Positions 17,809-27,255 are shown, numbered from the stretch's first letter. The stretch is 64,000 nt of DNA from Poseidonocella pacifica (GCF_900111875.1 NZ_FOJU01000002.1:496001-560000), one strand, 5' to 3'. The notes: generated by a model not told the origin, from the sequence alone. Numbers and translations are program-made.

Positions 17809-18168
17809 TCAGATCTTCAGGCCGCCATCACGGGCTGCATCGGCGAGTGCCTTGATGCTGCCGTGATAGAGGAAGCCACCGCGGTCGAAATATGCTTCTT
17901 CCACACCGGCTTTCTTGGCGCGCTCGGCAATCGCGGTGCCGACCTTGGCAGCCGCATCCACGTTGTTCTTGCCAATAACCCCGAGATCCTTCTCCAAAGT
18001 GGAGGCGGATGCCAGCGTTACGCCGTTCACATCGTCGATCAGCTGCACGCTGATGTTCTTGTTGGAGCGGTGAACGGAGAGGCGCACGCGCCCTGCATTC
18101 ACCTTGCGAAGTTTGTTCCGAACGCGCAGGCGGCGTTTCTGGAACAGTACTCTCTTGCTGTTTGCCAT
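17809..18168 (-). CDS. rplR: 50S ribosomal protein L18
   Basis: A 5S rRNA-binding protein of 119 residues. The ATG at 18168 is preferred over the GTG one codon upstream. Typical blocks are [18 protein letters not shown] and the C-terminal [24 protein letters not shown]. It follows rplF after 11 nt. Confidence 0.98.
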   Translation of the reverse strand: MANSKRVLFQKRRLRVRNKLRKVNAGRVRLSVHRSNKNISVQLIDDVNGVTLASASTLEKDLGVIGKNNVDAAAKVGTAIAERAKKAGVEEAYFDRGGFLYHGSIKALADAARDGGLKI

Positions 18169-18179
18169 CACTCGCGTCC

Positions 18180-18713
18180 TTACTTCTTCTTGCCTTCCTT
18201 ACGGAAGATGTACTCGCCCTTGTAGCGGATCCCCTTGCCCTTGTAGGGCTCCGGGCGGCGCCAATCGCGGATATTCGCCGCGACCTGCCCCACGAGTTGC
18301 TCATCGTTGCCCTCGACAACGATTTCCGTCTGCTTCGGGCAGGTCACGGTGACCCCCTCCGGCACAGTGAAATCGACATCGTGGCTGAGGCCGAGGTTGA
18401 GTTTCAGCACATTGCCCTGAAGCTGTGCGCGGTAACCCACACCCTGGATCTCAAGCTCTTTCTTGAAACCGTTCGTGACGCCCTGAACGAGGTTCGCCAC
18501 GGTGGTGCGGGACATGCCCCACTGCTGACGGGCGCGCTTGGATTTGCCGCGCGGCGTCACAGTGATGGCGTTGTCCGCGACCTCGAGGGTCACATCGTCG
18601 GTGAAGGTGAAGCTACGAGCGCCTTTCGGGCCCTTTACCTCAACGGTCTGGCCAGAGACATTCGCCTCGACCCCGGAGGGCAGCTCGACCGGTCGTTTCC
18701 CAATACGAGACAT
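18180..18713 (-). CDS. rplF: 50S ribosomal protein L6
   Basis: A 177-residue protein. The start at 18713 is chosen because it gives the standard N-terminus [12 protein letters not shown]; the upstream extension would run into rpsH. The C-terminal signature [14 protein letters not shown] is intact. It follows rpsH after 10 nt. Confidence 0.98.
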   Translation of the reverse strand: MSRIGKRPVELPSGVEANVSGQTVEVKGPKGARSFTFTDDVTLEVADNAITVTPRGKSKRARQQWGMSRTTVANLVQGVTNGFKKELEIQGVGYRAQLQGNVLKLNLGLSHDVDFTVPEGVTVTCPKQTEIVVEGNDEQLVGQVAANIRDWRRPEPYKGKGIRYKGEYIFRKEGKKK

Positions 18714-18723
18714 TCCTACCTCC

Positions 18724-19116
18724 TTAGAAGACCGTGCAGAGCACTTCACCACCAACATTGGCGGAACGTGCTGCTGCATCAGACATCACACCCTTGGGGG
18801 TGGAGACAATCGACACACCGAGGCCCTGACGGACGGACGGCAAGTCCTTCACACCCATGTAAACGCGGCGGCCGGGGGTCGAAACCCGCTTCAGCTCACG
18901 AATGACAGGGGTACCCTCATAGTACTTGAGGCTGATTTCGAGTGCGGGGTGACCGTCTGCGCCGGTCACTTGCTCGTAGCCGCGGATGTAGCCTTCGTCG
19001 GCCAGCACGTCGAGAACCCAAGCGCGAAGCTTGGACGCCGGCGTGATAACAGTCGACTTGTGGCGCATCTGCGAGTTGCGGATACGGGTGAGCATATCGC
19101 CGATAGGATCGTTCAT
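18724..19116 (-). CDS. rpsH: 30S ribosomal protein S8
   Basis: A 130-residue protein starting [15 protein letters not shown] and ending with the S8 signature [17 protein letters not shown]8 binds 16S rRNA helix 21, and in E. coli it represses the spc operon. A comparable target site was not identified here. Confidence 0.98.
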   Translation of the reverse strand: MNDPIGDMLTRIRNSQMRHKSTVITPASKLRAWVLDVLADEGYIRGYEQVTGADGHPALEISLKYYEGTPVIRELKRVSTPGRRVYMGVKDLPSVRQGLGVSIVSTPKGVMSDAAARSANVGGEVLCTVF

Positions 19117-19128
19117 ATCATGCCCTCC

Positions 19129-19434
19129 TTACCAGCTCGACTTGACCATGCCGGGCGCCTGCCCGCTGGAAGCCAATTCGCGCAGCATGATCCGGGAAAC
19201 CTTCAGCTTGCGATAGTATGCATGCGGACGGCCGGTCAGCTGGCAGCGGTTGTGAAGCCGGGTCGGCGACGAGTTGCGGGGAAGTTTCGCAAGCTTCAGG
19301 CGCGCCTTGAAACGCTCTTCCATCGGCTTGGATTCGTCTTTCGCGATTTCCTTGAGCTCGGCGCGCTTGGCAGCATACTGCTCCACAAGGCGCTGACGCT
19401 TCTTTTCGCGTTCGATCATTGCTTTTTTTGCCAT
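19129..19434 (-). CDS. rpsN: 30S ribosomal protein S14 (zinc-free type)
   Basis: A 101-residue, long-form S14. It has no CXXC zinc pairs, which marks the C-minus paralog. The signature [21 protein letters not shown] is followed by [15 protein letters not shown]. It lies between rplE and rpsH as in other proteobacteria. Confidence 0.98.
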   Translation of the reverse strand: MAKKAMIEREKKRQRLVEQYAAKRAELKEIAKDESKPMEERFKARLKLAKLPRNSSPTRLHNRCQLTGRPHAYYRKLKVSRIMLRELASSGQAPGMVKSSW

Positions 19435-19453
19435 GTCTTCTCTCTCCCGCGGA

Positions 19454-20017
19454 TCAGCTGTTGAACGGCATGTTGAAATGCTTCAACAGCGCCTTCGCTT
19501 CCGCGTCGGTTTCCGCGGTGGTGGCGATTACGATGTCCAGGCCCCAAACTTCGTCGACCTTGTCGTAGTCGATTTCAGGGAAGACGATGTGCTCCTTGAT
19601 GCCCATGGCATAGTTGCCACGGCCGTCGAAGCTCTTGCCGGGAATGCCGCGGAAGTCGCGGATGCGCGGCATGGCCACGGTCACCAGACGGTCGAGGAAG
19701 TCGTACATCCGGTCACCGCGAAGGGTCACCTTGGCACCGAGCGGCATGTCTTCACGAACGCGGAAGCCAGCGATGGACTTCTTTGCCTTGGTGACGACGG
19801 CCTTCTGACCGGCAAGTGCGGTCAGGTCTTCCTGAGCCGATTTCGCCTTCTTGGAGTCCTTCACGGCCTCAGCGCCGCACCCGATGTTGAGCACGATCTT
19901 GTCGAGGCGCGGGATCTGCATGTCGTTCTTGTAGCCGAACTCTTCTTTGAGAGCGGCCTTGATCGTCTCGTTGAACTGGCTGCGCAGACGCGGGGTATAG
20001 GTTGCAGTATCAAGCAT
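19454..20017 (-). CDS. rplE: 50S ribosomal protein L5
   Basis: A 187-residue 5S rRNA-binding protein. Conserved strings are [38 protein letters not shown] and [19 protein letters not shown]. Its start overlaps the rplX stop by 8 nt, a sign of translational coupling. Confidence 0.98.
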   Translation of the reverse strand: MLDTATYTPRLRSQFNETIKAALKEEFGYKNDMQIPRLDKIVLNIGCGAEAVKDSKKAKSAQEDLTALAGQKAVVTKAKKSIAGFRVREDMPLGAKVTLRGDRMYDFLDRLVTVAMPRIRDFRGIPGKSFDGRGNYAMGIKEHIVFPEIDYDKVDEVWGLDIVIATTAETDAEAKALLKHFNMPFNS

Positions 20018-20321
20018 CGATCACGTCCCCCGTGGTCTTGGCGAAACGAACCTTCTTGTCGCCTTCCATGCGGAAGCCGACGCGGGTTGCCTTGCCGTCT
20101 TTGTCGATCAGCGCCAGGTTCGACAACTGGATCGGCATCGCCTTGGGAACGCGCCCACCTTGCGTGGTCTGGCTCTGGCGTGTGTGGCGAACGGCCATGT
20201 TCACACCCTCGACCACGGCCTTGCCAGCCTTGGGATCGACGGAGATGATCGTGCCTTGCGCGCCCTTGTCCTTGCCAGCAAGAACGAGGACCGTGTCACC
20301 TTTGCGGAGTTTAGCGGCCAT
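20010..20321 (-). CDS. rplX: 50S ribosomal protein L24
   Basis: A 103-residue assembly-initiator protein with an N-terminal KOW motif ([24 protein letters not shown]). It overlaps the rplN stop by 1 nt (TAATG) and the rplE start by 8 nt. Confidence 0.98.
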   Translation of the reverse strand: MAAKLRKGDTVLVLAGKDKGAQGTIISVDPKAGKAVVEGVNMAVRHTRQSQTTQGGRVPKAMPIQLSNLALIDKDGKATRVGFRMEGDKKVRFAKTTGDVIDA

Positions 20322-20689
20322 TACAGCACCTCCGGAGCAAGCGAGATGATCTTCATGAAGTTCTTCGCACGCAGCTCACGAACCACCGGCCCGAAGATAC
20401 GGGTGCCGACAGGCTCGCCCGCATTGTTCAGGATGACGGCCGCGTTGCGATCGAAGCGGATTGAGGTGCCGTCTTCACGACGGACTTCCTTGGCGGTGCG
20501 AACGACGACGGCCTTGCGGACGTCACCTTTCTTTACGCGGCCGCGCGGGATGGCTTCCTTTACGGAGACGACAATGATGTCGCCCACGCTTGCGTATCTA
20601 CGCTTGGAACCACCCAGGACCTTGATGCACTGCACCCGGCGTGCGCCGGAGTTGTCAGCGACATCCAGATTGGTCTGCATCTGGATCAT
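20321..20689 (-). CDS. rplN: 50S ribosomal protein L14
   Basis: A 122-residue protein with [19 protein letters not shown] at the start and [20 protein letters not shown] at the end, complete and highly conserved. A 77-nt gap separates it from rpsQ and contains an imperfect GC-rich hairpin (around 20706-20740) without a T tract. Confidence 0.98.
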   Translation of the reverse strand: MIQMQTNLDVADNSGARRVQCIKVLGGSKRRYASVGDIIVVSVKEAIPRGRVKKGDVRKAVVVRTAKEVRREDGTSIRFDRNAAVILNNAGEPVGTRIFGPVVRELRAKNFMKIISLAPEVL

Positions 20690-20766
20690 ATGGTTTCTCC
20701 CGACCTGTGGGGGGCACTCATGGCCTTGTCCCCAGGGTTTCGCTCAAACCGAAAGGTTCGGCAGGC

Positions 20767-20997
20767 TTACGCCTCCAGAACCTCCCAGCGTTTCGTCTTC
20801 GACTTCGGTGCGCATTCGATGATGCGAACCAAATCGCCAACCTTGAATGCATTCTTCTCATCGTGAGCCCGGTATTTCTTGGACTTACGGATGGTTTTCT
20901 TCAGAACCGGATGCGTGAAGCGGCGCTCGACAGAGACCGTGACGGTCTGGGCATTCGCGTCGCTGGTGACGGTTCCTTGCAGGATACGTTTGGGCAT
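20767..20997 (-). CDS. rpsQ: 30S ribosomal protein S17
   Basis: A 76-residue OB-fold protein. Conserved blocks are [41 protein letters not shown] and [18 protein letters not shown]. It follows rpmC after 12 nt. Confidence 0.98.
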   Translation of the reverse strand: MPKRILQGTVTSDANAQTVTVSVERRFTHPVLKKTIRKSKKYRAHDEKNAFKVGDLVRIIECAPKSKTKRWEVLEA

Positions 20998-21009
20998 ATC
21001 AGTCTCTCC

Positions 21010-21210
21010 TTACTCGGCTGCCGCTTGGGCTTTTTCGTTGAGGATCGTCTTGACCCGTGCAACGTCACGGCGAACAGACCGCATCCGAGCGGTGCTTTCC
21101 ATTTGGCCAGTGGCCTGCTGGAAGCGGAGGTTGAAAGCCTCTTTCTTAAGAGTGGCCAACTGCTCTCGCAGTTGATCCGGCGTCTTGTCGCGCAGTTCCT
21201 GAGCATTCAT
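21010..21210 (-). CDS. rpmC: 50S ribosomal protein L29
   Basis: A 66-residue helical protein near the tunnel exit, starting [18 protein letters not shown] with the signature [21 protein letters not shown] precedes the ATG. Unlike the usual order it does not directly follow rplP. A 1.1-kb insert with a foreign gene lies upstream, and rpmC appears to have its own promoter. Confidence 0.97.
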   Translation of the reverse strand: MNAQELRDKTPDQLREQLATLKKEAFNLRFQQATGQMESTARMRSVRRDVARVKTILNEKAQAAAE

Positions 21211-21290
21211 GGCTCATGTCCTTTCCAACATCACCAGGCGGCCCCGAAAAGGGGTCACCGCGAATCTGGTGGAGTTCGTGATGAAGGGGC

Positions 21291-21319
21291 CGTATAGGGT
21301 TCAAACGCATCCGGCGCAA
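21291..21319 (-). promoter_or_regulatory. Candidate sigma-70 promoter for the rpmC-rpmD unit
   Basis: On the minus strand, TTGCGC (21314-21319) and TATACG (21291-21296) are spaced by 17 nt. The site lies just after the terminator of the exosortase-substrate gene and about 80 nt before the rpmC start. It would restart transcription of L29-L30 after the insertion. Confidence 0.6.
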
Positions 21320-21350
21320 CCCCTACCAAGTCCAGCGCAGAACTTGGTAC

Positions 21351-21392
21351 AAAAAAGCGGGCCGGACTGCCTGCGAAGGCCCCCGTACCCGC
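21351..21392 (-). terminator. Terminator after the VPLPA-CTERM gene
   Basis: A GC-rich imperfect hairpin (outer arms gcggg / cccgc, inner gcc / ggc) ends, read leftward, in a T6 tract (plus-strand A run 21351-21356). A second perfect 8-bp inverted repeat (gccgaccg / cggtcggc, 21400-21420) lies between it and the gene's stop and may assist. Confidence 0.6.
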
Positions 21393-21435
21393 CATATGCG
21401 CCGACCGCAAAACGGTCGGCACTGCTAACTTCAGA

Positions 21436-21981
21436 TCAGTTGGCTTTCGCTTTGCGGCGACGGAGCGACGCCAAAGCGAGAATACCCGTAAGCCCCAACG
21501 CGCCGGCCGGAACGATCGGCACAGGCGCCGGCGCTGTTTCCACAGCGAAGGTTACCTGGTTGCCCGAAGGGCCAGCTTTGCCGTTGAGGAAGAAGCTGAG
21601 CGTTTGTCCCGCACCCAAAAAGATGTTCAACCCCGTTGCCCCAACCGAACCCGGACCGATGAGAACTGTGGTAACTGCCAGAGGAATCGCCGGATCAGCA
21701 TCGATCGCATAGGAGAGCGAAATCGTGTTGGACGGAACGCCACCCGGGGAGAGGAAAAACGGGTTTATCGTCGCCGTAATCTTGGCGAGCAAGTCCGTGG
21801 CGGCCGCAAAAGAAAGCGTTTCCCCTGCGAAGGATTCCCCAGCCATGGCCACAGCGTTGCCATATGTCGCGTCGCCTGCGGAAAGGGGGGTGTCGAACGG
21901 TTTCACCGTGACGGCAGAAGCCATGCTCGCCGCAACACAGAACAAGGCTGCAACCCCCAGAGATTTGAAACTAGAAATCAT
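21436..21981 (-). CDS. Secreted protein with VPLPA-CTERM-like exosortase sorting tail
   Basis: A 181-residue protein with a Sec signal peptide (cleavage near ASMASA). The middle is Ala/Gly/Thr-rich and beta-like, without recognisable enzymatic motifs. The C-terminus matches the exosortase-substrate plan: a Pro-containing motif VPIVPAGA (residues 154-161), a hydrophobic stretch LGLTGILALASL, then a basic cluster RRRK. The motif is a variant of VPLPA. Such proteins are exported and probably processed at the inner membrane by an exosortase (XrtD type in related bacteria), which is not in this window. GGAGGGA precedes the ATG. It stands alone between rplP and rpmC, with terminators on both sides. 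Confidence 0.85.
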   Translation of the reverse strand: MISSFKSLGVAALFCVAASMASAVTVKPFDTPLSAGDATYGNAVAMAGESFAGETLSFAAATDLLAKITATINPFFLSPGGVPSNTISLSYAIDADPAIPLAVTTVLIGPGSVGATGLNIFLGAGQTLSFFLNGKAGPSGNQVTFAVETAPAPVPIVPAGALGLTGILALASLRRRKAKAN

Positions 21982-22111
21982 AAAAGTGTCCCTCCAGGAC
22001 GCGCGAGTTCACGCTCAAACGAAGACACAATCCTCCGCTGTCGTAACGCTCCTCGCATTTTCGACGAGCGAGACTCATCTTGGCCCCACAACTAAGAGTT
22101 TTAGGACGACT

Positions 22112-22134
22112 CTAGGAAATCTCAATTATCCTAG
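22112..22134. repeat. Small palindrome in the leader of the VPLPA-CTERM gene
   Basis: Perfect 6-bp arms ctagga / tcctag with an 11-nt spacer lie in the AT-richer 270-nt stretch between the rplP terminator and the VPLPA-CTERM start. TTGAGA with TAAAAC 16 nt further on (minus strand) overlaps it and could be a promoter. The palindrome is then a possible operator. Weak evidence only. Nothing else is recognisable in 21982-22251. Confidence 0.3.
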
Positions 22135-22252
22135 TTTACTTTCGGTTAGCATTTTGAGGAAACAGACTGTTTTTCGGCGCGAAGATTTGATCTGGCGAAA
22201 GCCAGTATCGATCCTGAAAACCCCGGTATAAGCCACTCTTGGTAAAACGAAG

Positions 22253-22283
22253 AAGCCCTCCCCGGCATGACCGGGAAGGGCTT
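22253..22283 (-). terminator. Terminator after rplP
   Basis: A 13-nt stem with one mismatch (aagccct-cccgg / ccggg-aagggctt), loop catga, lies 23 nt after the rplP stop. The leftward strand continues with a T-rich stretch (cttcgtttta). It separates the S10-type unit from the rpmC unit. Confidence 0.72.
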
Positions 22284-22305
22284 TGTCTCTCACGCTAGGA
22301 CGGGT

Positions 22306-22719
22306 TTACCAGTCTTCGCGAACCACAAGGCGGGTCTTGATCGGAAGTTTCATCGCAGCCAGGCGCAAAGCCTCGCGTGCGACGTCTTCGGATACACCAT
22401 CGATCTCGAACATCACGCGACCGGGTTTCACCTTGGCCGCCCAGAAATCAACTGAGCCCTTACCCTTACCCATCCGAACTTCGGTGGGCTTGGAGGTTAC
22501 TGGAGTATCCGGGAAAATCCGGATCCAGACACGACCCTGACGCTTCATATGACGCGTCATGGCACGACGAGCAGCTTCGATCTGACGCGCTGTAATGCGC
22601 TCTGGCTGAGTAGCCTTCAGACCGTAAGTCCCGAAGTTGAGGTCGGAGCCGCCTTTAGCCAGACCGTGAATACGGCCCTTATGCTGTTTGCGGAACTTTG
22701 TGCGCTTTGGTTGCAGCAT
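22306..22719 (-). CDS. rplP: 50S ribosomal protein L16
   Basis: A 137-residue protein starting [16 protein letters not shown], with the L16 signature [23 protein letters not shown]. It follows rpsC after 13 nt. In the standard order rpmC would come directly after it; here a terminator and an unrelated gene intervene. Confidence 0.98.
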   Translation of the reverse strand: MLQPKRTKFRKQHKGRIHGLAKGGSDLNFGTYGLKATQPERITARQIEAARRAMTRHMKRQGRVWIRIFPDTPVTSKPTEVRMGKGKGSVDFWAAKVKPGRVMFEIDGVSEDVAREALRLAAMKLPIKTRLVVREDW

Positions 22720-22732
22720 CTGTCACGTCTCC

Positions 22733-23440
22733 TCAGCGGCGGCCGCCGGCGCCACGCGGGGCCGGGCCATCCTGGATTTCCTGGGTCTTACGATCACGAG
22801 CCGACGGATCATGCTCGAGGATCTCGCCCTTGAAGATCCAGACCTTCACCCCGATGATTCCGTATGGCGTCGTGGCTTCGGCAGTAGCGTAGTCGATGTC
22901 AGCACGAAGGGTATGGAGCGGCACGCGGCCTTCACGATACCATTCGGTCCGCGCGATCTCGGCGCCACCAAGGCGGCCCGCGACGTTGACCCGGATCCCC
23001 AGTGCGCCCATGCGCATGGAGTTCTGGACGGACCGCTTCATGGCGCGGCGGAACGACACACGGCGCTCGAGTTGCTGTGCGATCGACTCGGCAACCAACT
23101 GCGCGTCAAGTTCGGGCTTGCGAACCTCAACGATGTTGAGGTGAAGCTCGCTGTCGGTCATCGAGGAGAGCTTCTTGCGAAGTGTCTCGATGTCAGCGCC
23201 CTTCTTGCCGATGATAACACCTGGACGTGCTGTGTGGATCGTCACGCGGCACTTTTTGTGCGGCCGCTCGATGATCACGCGGGCAACACCGGCCTGCTTG
23301 CACTCGTCCTTGATGAACTCACGGATTCTGATGTCTTCCAGAAGAAGATCGCCGTAGTCCTTCGTGTCAGCGTACCAGCGGCTGTCCCAAGTGCGGTTGA
23401 CCTGAAGGCGCATGCCGATCGGATTGACTTTGTTACCCAT
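22733..23440 (-). CDS. rpsC: 30S ribosomal protein S3
   Basis: A 235-residue protein with the N-terminal KH domain ([31 protein letters not shown]) and the C-terminal S3 domain ([28 protein letters not shown]). The start overlaps the rplV stop by 1 nt. Confidence 0.98.
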   Translation of the reverse strand: MGNKVNPIGMRLQVNRTWDSRWYADTKDYGDLLLEDIRIREFIKDECKQAGVARVIIERPHKKCRVTIHTARPGVIIGKKGADIETLRKKLSSMTDSELHLNIVEVRKPELDAQLVAESIAQQLERRVSFRRAMKRSVQNSMRMGALGIRVNVAGRLGGAEIARTEWYREGRVPLHTLRADIDYATAEATTPYGIIGVKVWIFKGEILEHDPSARDRKTQEIQDGPAPRGAGGRR

Positions 23441-23820
23441 TAGGCTTGCTCCTCAATCTGGCGCACCTTGATGGTGAGCTCCGAGAACGGCTTGATGATG
23501 CGACCGAACCGGCCACGTGCCCGCGGACGACCGCGTTTCATCGTAAGGTTCTTACCCACGTAAGCCTCTGCGACGACAAGCTCGTCCACGTCGAGGTTGT
23601 GGTTGTTCTCGGCATTGGCGATGGCCGACTGAAGGCACTTCTTCACGTCGTCCGCGATCCGCTTGTTCGAGAAGGTCAAGTCGCTAAGCGCCTTTTCGAC
23701 CTTCTTGCCACGGATCATCGCGGCTACCAGGTTGAGCTTCTGCGGGGACGTACGAAGCATGCGCAGTTTTGCCATTGCTTCATTGTCGGCCACGCGGCGG
23801 GGGTTCTTTTCCTTGCCCAT
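23440..23820 (-). CDS. rplV: 50S ribosomal protein L22
   Basis: A 126-residue protein of the exit tunnel. Signature strings are [23 protein letters not shown] and [20 protein letters not shown]. It has a short N-terminal extension before the core. It lies 3 nt after rpsS. Confidence 0.98.
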   Translation of the reverse strand: MGKEKNPRRVADNEAMAKLRMLRTSPQKLNLVAAMIRGKKVEKALSDLTFSNKRIADDVKKCLQSAIANAENNHNLDVDELVVAEAYVGKNLTMKRGRPRARGRFGRIIKPFSELTIKVRQIEEQA

Positions 23821-23823
23821 GAC

Positions 23824-24102
23824 TTACTTCCGCTTCGCTTTCTTGTCCGCGGCGTGACCATAATAGGTCCGCGTCGGCGAATACTCACCGAACTTCTGAC
23901 CGATCATGTCTTCCGAGACGTTGACTGGGATATGCTTCTGGCCGTTGTATACGCCAAACGTCAGGCCCACGAATTGGGGCAGGATCGTTGAGCGACGCGA
24001 CCAGATCTTGATGACTTCATTGCGGCCCGACTCACGCGACGCTTCGGCTTTTTTCAGCACGTAGGCATCGACGAAGGGGCCTTTCCATACGGAACGAGAC
24101 AT
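23824..24102 (-). CDS. rpsS: 30S ribosomal protein S19
   Basis: A 92-residue protein, [20 protein letters not shown] at the N-terminus and [21 protein letters not shown] at the C-terminus. It follows rplB after 3 nt. Confidence 0.98.
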   Translation of the reverse strand: MSRSVWKGPFVDAYVLKKAEASRESGRNEVIKIWSRRSTILPQFVGLTFGVYNGQKHIPVNVSEDMIGQKFGEYSPTRTYYGHAADKKAKRK

Positions 24103-24105
24103 TGA

Positions 24106-24948
24106 TTAGCGCCCTTTCTTCTTGGCGTGCCGCGAGCGGATGATGAGCTTCTGCGACGCCTTGTTCTTGTCGCGGGTCCGCTTGCCCTTGGTGTCCTTAC
24201 CCCATGGGGTAACCGGTGTACGACCACCGGAGGTCCGGCCTTCACCACCGCCGTGGGGGTGATCGATCGGGTTCATTGCCACACCACGGACCGACGGGCG
24301 CTTGCCCATGTGCCGGACACGACCGGCCTTGCCGAAGTTCTGGTTGCTGTTGTCGGGGTTCGACACGGCACCAACGGTGGCCATGCATTCCTGACGCACC
24401 ATCCGCAATTCGCCGGAGGAGAGGCGAATCTGTGCATAGCCGCCATCACGACCGACAAACTGAGCATATGTACCGGCGGCGCGTGCGATCTGACCGCCCT
24501 TGCCTGGCTTGAGCTCAATGTTGTGAACGATCGTCCCGATCGGCATGCCAGCGAAGGGCATTGCGTTACCGGGCTTGATGTCGGCTTTGGCGGAGGCAAC
24601 GACAGTATCGCCTACGGCGAGTCGCTGTGGTGCCAGGATATAGGCCTGCTCACCATCTTCATATTTCACCAGAGCGATGAAGGCCGTCCGGTTCGGGTCA
24701 TATTCGATCCGCTCGACGGTGGCCGCCACATCGAATTTAGTACGTTTGAAATCGACGATCCGATAGAGGCGCTTTGCCCCACCGCCGCGACGACGCGATG
24801 TGATCCGTCCGGTGTTGTTCCGGCCGCCCGATTTCGTCAAACCCTCAGTAAGGGATTTGACGGGACGTCCTTTCCACAGCTCCGAACGGTCGATCAGCAC
24901 CAGCGCGCGCTGGCCCGGCGTCGTCGGCTTATACGACTTGAGTGCCAT
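24106..24948 (-). CDS. rplB: 50S ribosomal protein L2
   Basis: A 280-residue protein near the peptidyl transferase centre. The C-terminal block [20 protein letters not shown] contains the functionally important histidine. It is the first gene of its unit, separated from rplW by a terminator and a 540-nt non-coding stretch. Confidence 0.98.
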   Translation of the reverse strand: MALKSYKPTTPGQRALVLIDRSELWKGRPVKSLTEGLTKSGGRNNTGRITSRRRGGGAKRLYRIVDFKRTKFDVAATVERIEYDPNRTAFIALVKYEDGEQAYILAPQRLAVGDTVVASAKADIKPGNAMPFAGMPIGTIVHNIELKPGKGGQIARAAGTYAQFVGRDGGYAQIRLSSGELRMVRQECMATVGAVSNPDNSNQNFGKAGRVRHMGKRPSVRGVAMNPIDHPHGGGEGRTSGGRTPVTPWGKDTKGKRTRDKNKASQKLIIRSRHAKKKGR

Positions 24949-25071
24949 GCTTTCTGTCTTCCGTTTAGCAGTGCGGGAGTTGTTTCCCGCTATGTGTGGG
25001 GCCTCGGAGGGCCCTCTTGGTATAGGGCCCCGAAGGTCCCCGGCGAAAATCTTGCAGCGCTAATAACGAAA

Positions 25072-25089
25072 CCCCGGACGAATCCGGGG
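25072..25089. repeat. Hairpin upstream of rplB
   Basis: Perfect 7-bp arms ccccgga / tccgggg with loop cgaa. Read leftward it is followed by tttcgttatta, so it may be a weak terminator left from the disrupted gene upstream. Between it and rplB a TATACC element with TTCGCC 17 nt before it could be the rplB promoter, but the match is poor. No gene is visible in 24949-25266. Confidence 0.4.
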
Positions 25090-25266
25090 CCGCAGCGCAT
25101 GGGGTCGTTTAGGGGATAGCGGATCAGTCGTCAAGGCACCCTCACCCTTATAACGGGAACATGGGGCAGCTCCTCAAAACAGCGCCCCTGACTGCCTCAA
25201 CCGATCATATGCGCAAGGGGCCTCTAGCCGGGTGATCGACGCGGTTAGGGGTACAAACACAAGACC

Positions 25267-25414
25267 TCAGCCGCCGGCGCGGCGGTGCAAAAAGGCAAGC
25301 AACCCAAGATCGACCAACAGCATCGACCAACAGCATCGGCGCGCCCGCAGGCAGCGGTACCGCCGCGTATGGTGTGACGGTCACCTCCGCGATAGCAGCG
25401 GCTGTCCGCAGCAT
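25267..25414 (-). pseudogene. C-terminal remnant of a VPLPA-CTERM protein gene, frameshifted by a 13-bp duplication
   Basis: Read leftward, a frame gives AEVTVTPYAAVPLPAGAPML, a classical VPLPA sorting motif with its upstream linker. It then becomes non-hydrophobic. The break coincides with the 13-bp direct duplication at 25312-25337. With one copy removed, the frame continues LLVDLGLLAFLHRRAGG and meets a TGA at 25267-25269, which is a complete exosortase tail (motif, hydrophobic helix, RR). Only about 30 codons upstream remain before the rplW terminator, so the body of the gene is gone. It probably represents a lost gene at this junction. Confidence 0.72.
25312..25337. repeat. 13-bp perfect tandem duplication
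   Basis: gaccaacagcatc occurs twice in direct succession (25312-25324 and 25325-25337). The 13-bp length shifts the frame by one. Slippage is the likely cause. It interrupts the VPLPA-CTERM remnant described here. Confidence 0.95.
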
Positions 25415-25429
25415 ACTTGTGTCTTGCCG

Positions 25430-25470
25430 AAAAAATAAAAAAGGCCCCAGCCGCTTTCGCAGCTGGGGCC
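25430..25470 (-). terminator. Strong intrinsic terminator after rplW
   Basis: A 9-bp stem ggccccagc / gctggggcc with a 10-nt loop lies 23 nt after the rplW stop. Read leftward it is followed by a long T-rich tract (plus-strand aaaaaataaaaaa). This is the clearest terminator in the cluster and splits the S10 operon between L23 and L2. Confidence 0.9.
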
Positions 25471-25492
25471 ATATTCTCAACCTTCGATCAGA

Positions 25493-25789
25493 TCAGAGAC
25501 CAGTGGTCACGTCGATGGTGTTTCCCTCTTCGAGGGTCACGTAGGCCTTCTTGACGTCCTTGCGGCGACCAAGGATGCCCTTGAACCGCTTGGCCTTGCC
25601 TTTGGTGATCGTCGTATTGACCGCTTTCACCTTTACACCAAAGAGCGCCTCGACGGCCTCCTTGATCTGAGGCTTGTTGCTGTCGATTGCCACTTCGAAC
25701 ACAACTGCGCCGTTTTCGGACGCCATGGTGGTCTTCTCGGTGATAATCGGCTTGCGGATTACGTCGTAATGTTCAGCTTTCGCGCTCAT
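25493..25789 (-). CDS. rplW: 50S ribosomal protein L23
   Basis: A 98-residue protein at the tunnel exit, a docking site for SRP and trigger factor. Typical sequence is [20 protein letters not shown], then [14 protein letters not shown] and [15 protein letters not shown]. It overlaps the rplD stop by 4 nt. Confidence 0.98.
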   Translation of the reverse strand: MSAKAEHYDVIRKPIITEKTTMASENGAVVFEVAIDSNKPQIKEAVEALFGVKVKAVNTTITKGKAKRFKGILGRRKDVKKAYVTLEEGNTIDVTTGL

Positions 25790-26403
25790 TTCAAACGAGC
25801 CTCCAGAGCTTCGACACCCGCCTTCGTGATCACGAGGATATCACGCTTGAGAATGTCATACACGTTTGCGCCCATCGTCGGCAGGACGTCGAGCCCTTCG
25901 ATGTTGCGTGCAGCCTTGGCGAACCCTTCGTTGACCGACGCGCCATCAATGATGAGCGCGCGCTTCCAACCGAGGTTCTTCACCTGCTTCGCAAGGGCAC
26001 CGGTCTTGCCTTCGGATTCCGCGGACTCGATCACGACGAGTTCGCCGGCTTTCGCCTTGGCGGACAGGGCGTGGCACAGGCCAAGCTTGCGGAACTTCTT
26101 GGGCAGGTCATGGCCGTGGCTACGCGGGGTTGGCCCCTTGTAGATACCACCCTTGCGGAAGATCGGCGCATTCCGGTCACCGTGGCGTGCGCCGCCGGTG
26201 CCCTTCTGGCGATAGATCTTCTTGGTCGAGTAGCTGGTTTCGGTCCGGGTCTTGACCTTGTGGGTGCCTTGCTGGGCGTTGTTACGCTGCCAGCGGACAA
26301 CGCGGTGCAGGATGTCGGCGCGCGGCTCCAGCCCAAAGAGGGCCTCGTCCAGCTCGACCGACCCGGCAGTGCCGCCGTCCAGATTGATCACGTCGAGTTT
26401 CAT
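25786..26403 (-). CDS. rplD: 50S ribosomal protein L4
   Basis: A 205-residue protein with the extended tunnel loop [25 protein letters not shown] and the globular L4 domain. In E. coli L4 also represses the S10 operon. It overlaps rplC by 4 nt. Confidence 0.98.
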   Translation of the reverse strand: MKLDVINLDGGTAGSVELDEALFGLEPRADILHRVVRWQRNNAQQGTHKVKTRTETSYSTKKIYRQKGTGGARHGDRNAPIFRKGGIYKGPTPRSHGHDLPKKFRKLGLCHALSAKAKAGELVVIESAESEGKTGALAKQVKNLGWKRALIIDGASVNEGFAKAARNIEGLDVLPTMGANVYDILKRDILVITKAGVEALEARLK

Positions 26404-27242
26404 TCGTCGCCTTCCTTCTTCTCGGCCTGAATTTCGGCCTCAGCCTCCTTCAGAGCGGCTTCTTCCGCGGCGGCGGCTTCGGCTGCTGCTGCGGCCTCTG
26501 CTGCTTTTGCCTCTGCTTCGGCTGCGGCTGCGGCCTCTTCAGCGGCTTTCGCGGCTTCTTCAGCGGCGGACTTCAGCGCGGCGGGAAGAATCGCGTTCTC
26601 GGGGAACGGCTTTTTTACCGCATCCTTGATCGTGACCCAGCCACCCTTGGAACCCGGAACCGCGCCCTTGACCATGATCAGGCCGCGGCCCGCATCGGTG
26701 CGCACAACCTGAAGGTTCTGGGTAGTCACACGGGCCGCGCCCATATGACCGGCCATTTTCTTGCCCTTGAAGACCTTGCCCGGATCCTGACACTGCCCGG
26801 TGGAGCCGTGCGAACGGTGAGAGATCGACACGCCGTGCGACGCACGAAGGCCGCCGAAGTTGTGCCGCTTCATGGCACCGGCAAAACCCTTACCGATCGA
26901 GGTCCCGGAGACGTCGACGAACTGACCTTCGAAGTAGTGGTCAGCCGTGATCTCTTCGCCAACGGCAATCAGGTTGTCCGCATCAACACGGAACTCAGCA
27001 ACCTTCCGCTTCGGCTCAACCTTGGCAACGGCAAAGTGGCCGCGCATGGCCTTGGAAGTCCGCTTGGCCTTGGCCGTACCGGCACCGAGTTGAACAGCGG
27101 AATAGCCGTGCTCATCTGCGGTCCGCTGTGCGACGACCTGAAGTTTGTCGAGTTGGAGAACGGTCACAGGAATCTGCTTTCCGTCGTCCATGAAAAGCCG
27201 GGTCATGCCGACTTTCTTTGCGATTACGCCAGAGCGCAACAT
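26400..27242 (-). CDS. rplC: 50S ribosomal protein L3 with Ala/Glu-rich C-terminal extension
   Basis: A 280-residue protein. Residues 1-220 are a normal L3 ([24 protein letters not shown]-type loop and [17 protein letters not shown]). About 60 further residues follow, almost only Ala, Glu and Lys, predicted as a single charged helix. Bacterial L3 is usually near 210 residues, so this tail is an addition, though similar tails occur in Rhodobacterales. Codon use in the tail is repetitive (GCx/GAx). Confidence 0.96.
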   Translation of the reverse strand: MLRSGVIAKKVGMTRLFMDDGKQIPVTVLQLDKLQVVAQRTADEHGYSAVQLGAGTAKAKRTSKAMRGHFAVAKVEPKRKVAEFRVDADNLIAVGEEITADHYFEGQFVDVSGTSIGKGFAGAMKRHNFGGLRASHGVSISHRSHGSTGQCQDPGKVFKGKKMAGHMGAARVTTQNLQVVRTDAGRGLIMVKGAVPGSKGGWVTIKDAVKKPFPENAILPAALKSAAEEAAKAAEEAAAAAEAEAKAAEAAAAAEAAAAEEAALKEAEAEIQAEKKEGDE

Positions 27243-27255
27243 GGTGGTGCCCTCC

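Noticed and set aside
21400-21420. 8-bp inverted repeat as the main terminator of the CTERM gene
   Set aside because: No T tract follows it on the minus strand; the hairpin at 21351-21392 with T6 fits better.
25205-25480. A 91-codon frame between rplB and rplW as an intact gene
   Set aside because: Its first codons lie in the rplW terminator stem and its end is out of frame with the CTERM tail. It is better read as a frameshifted remnant.
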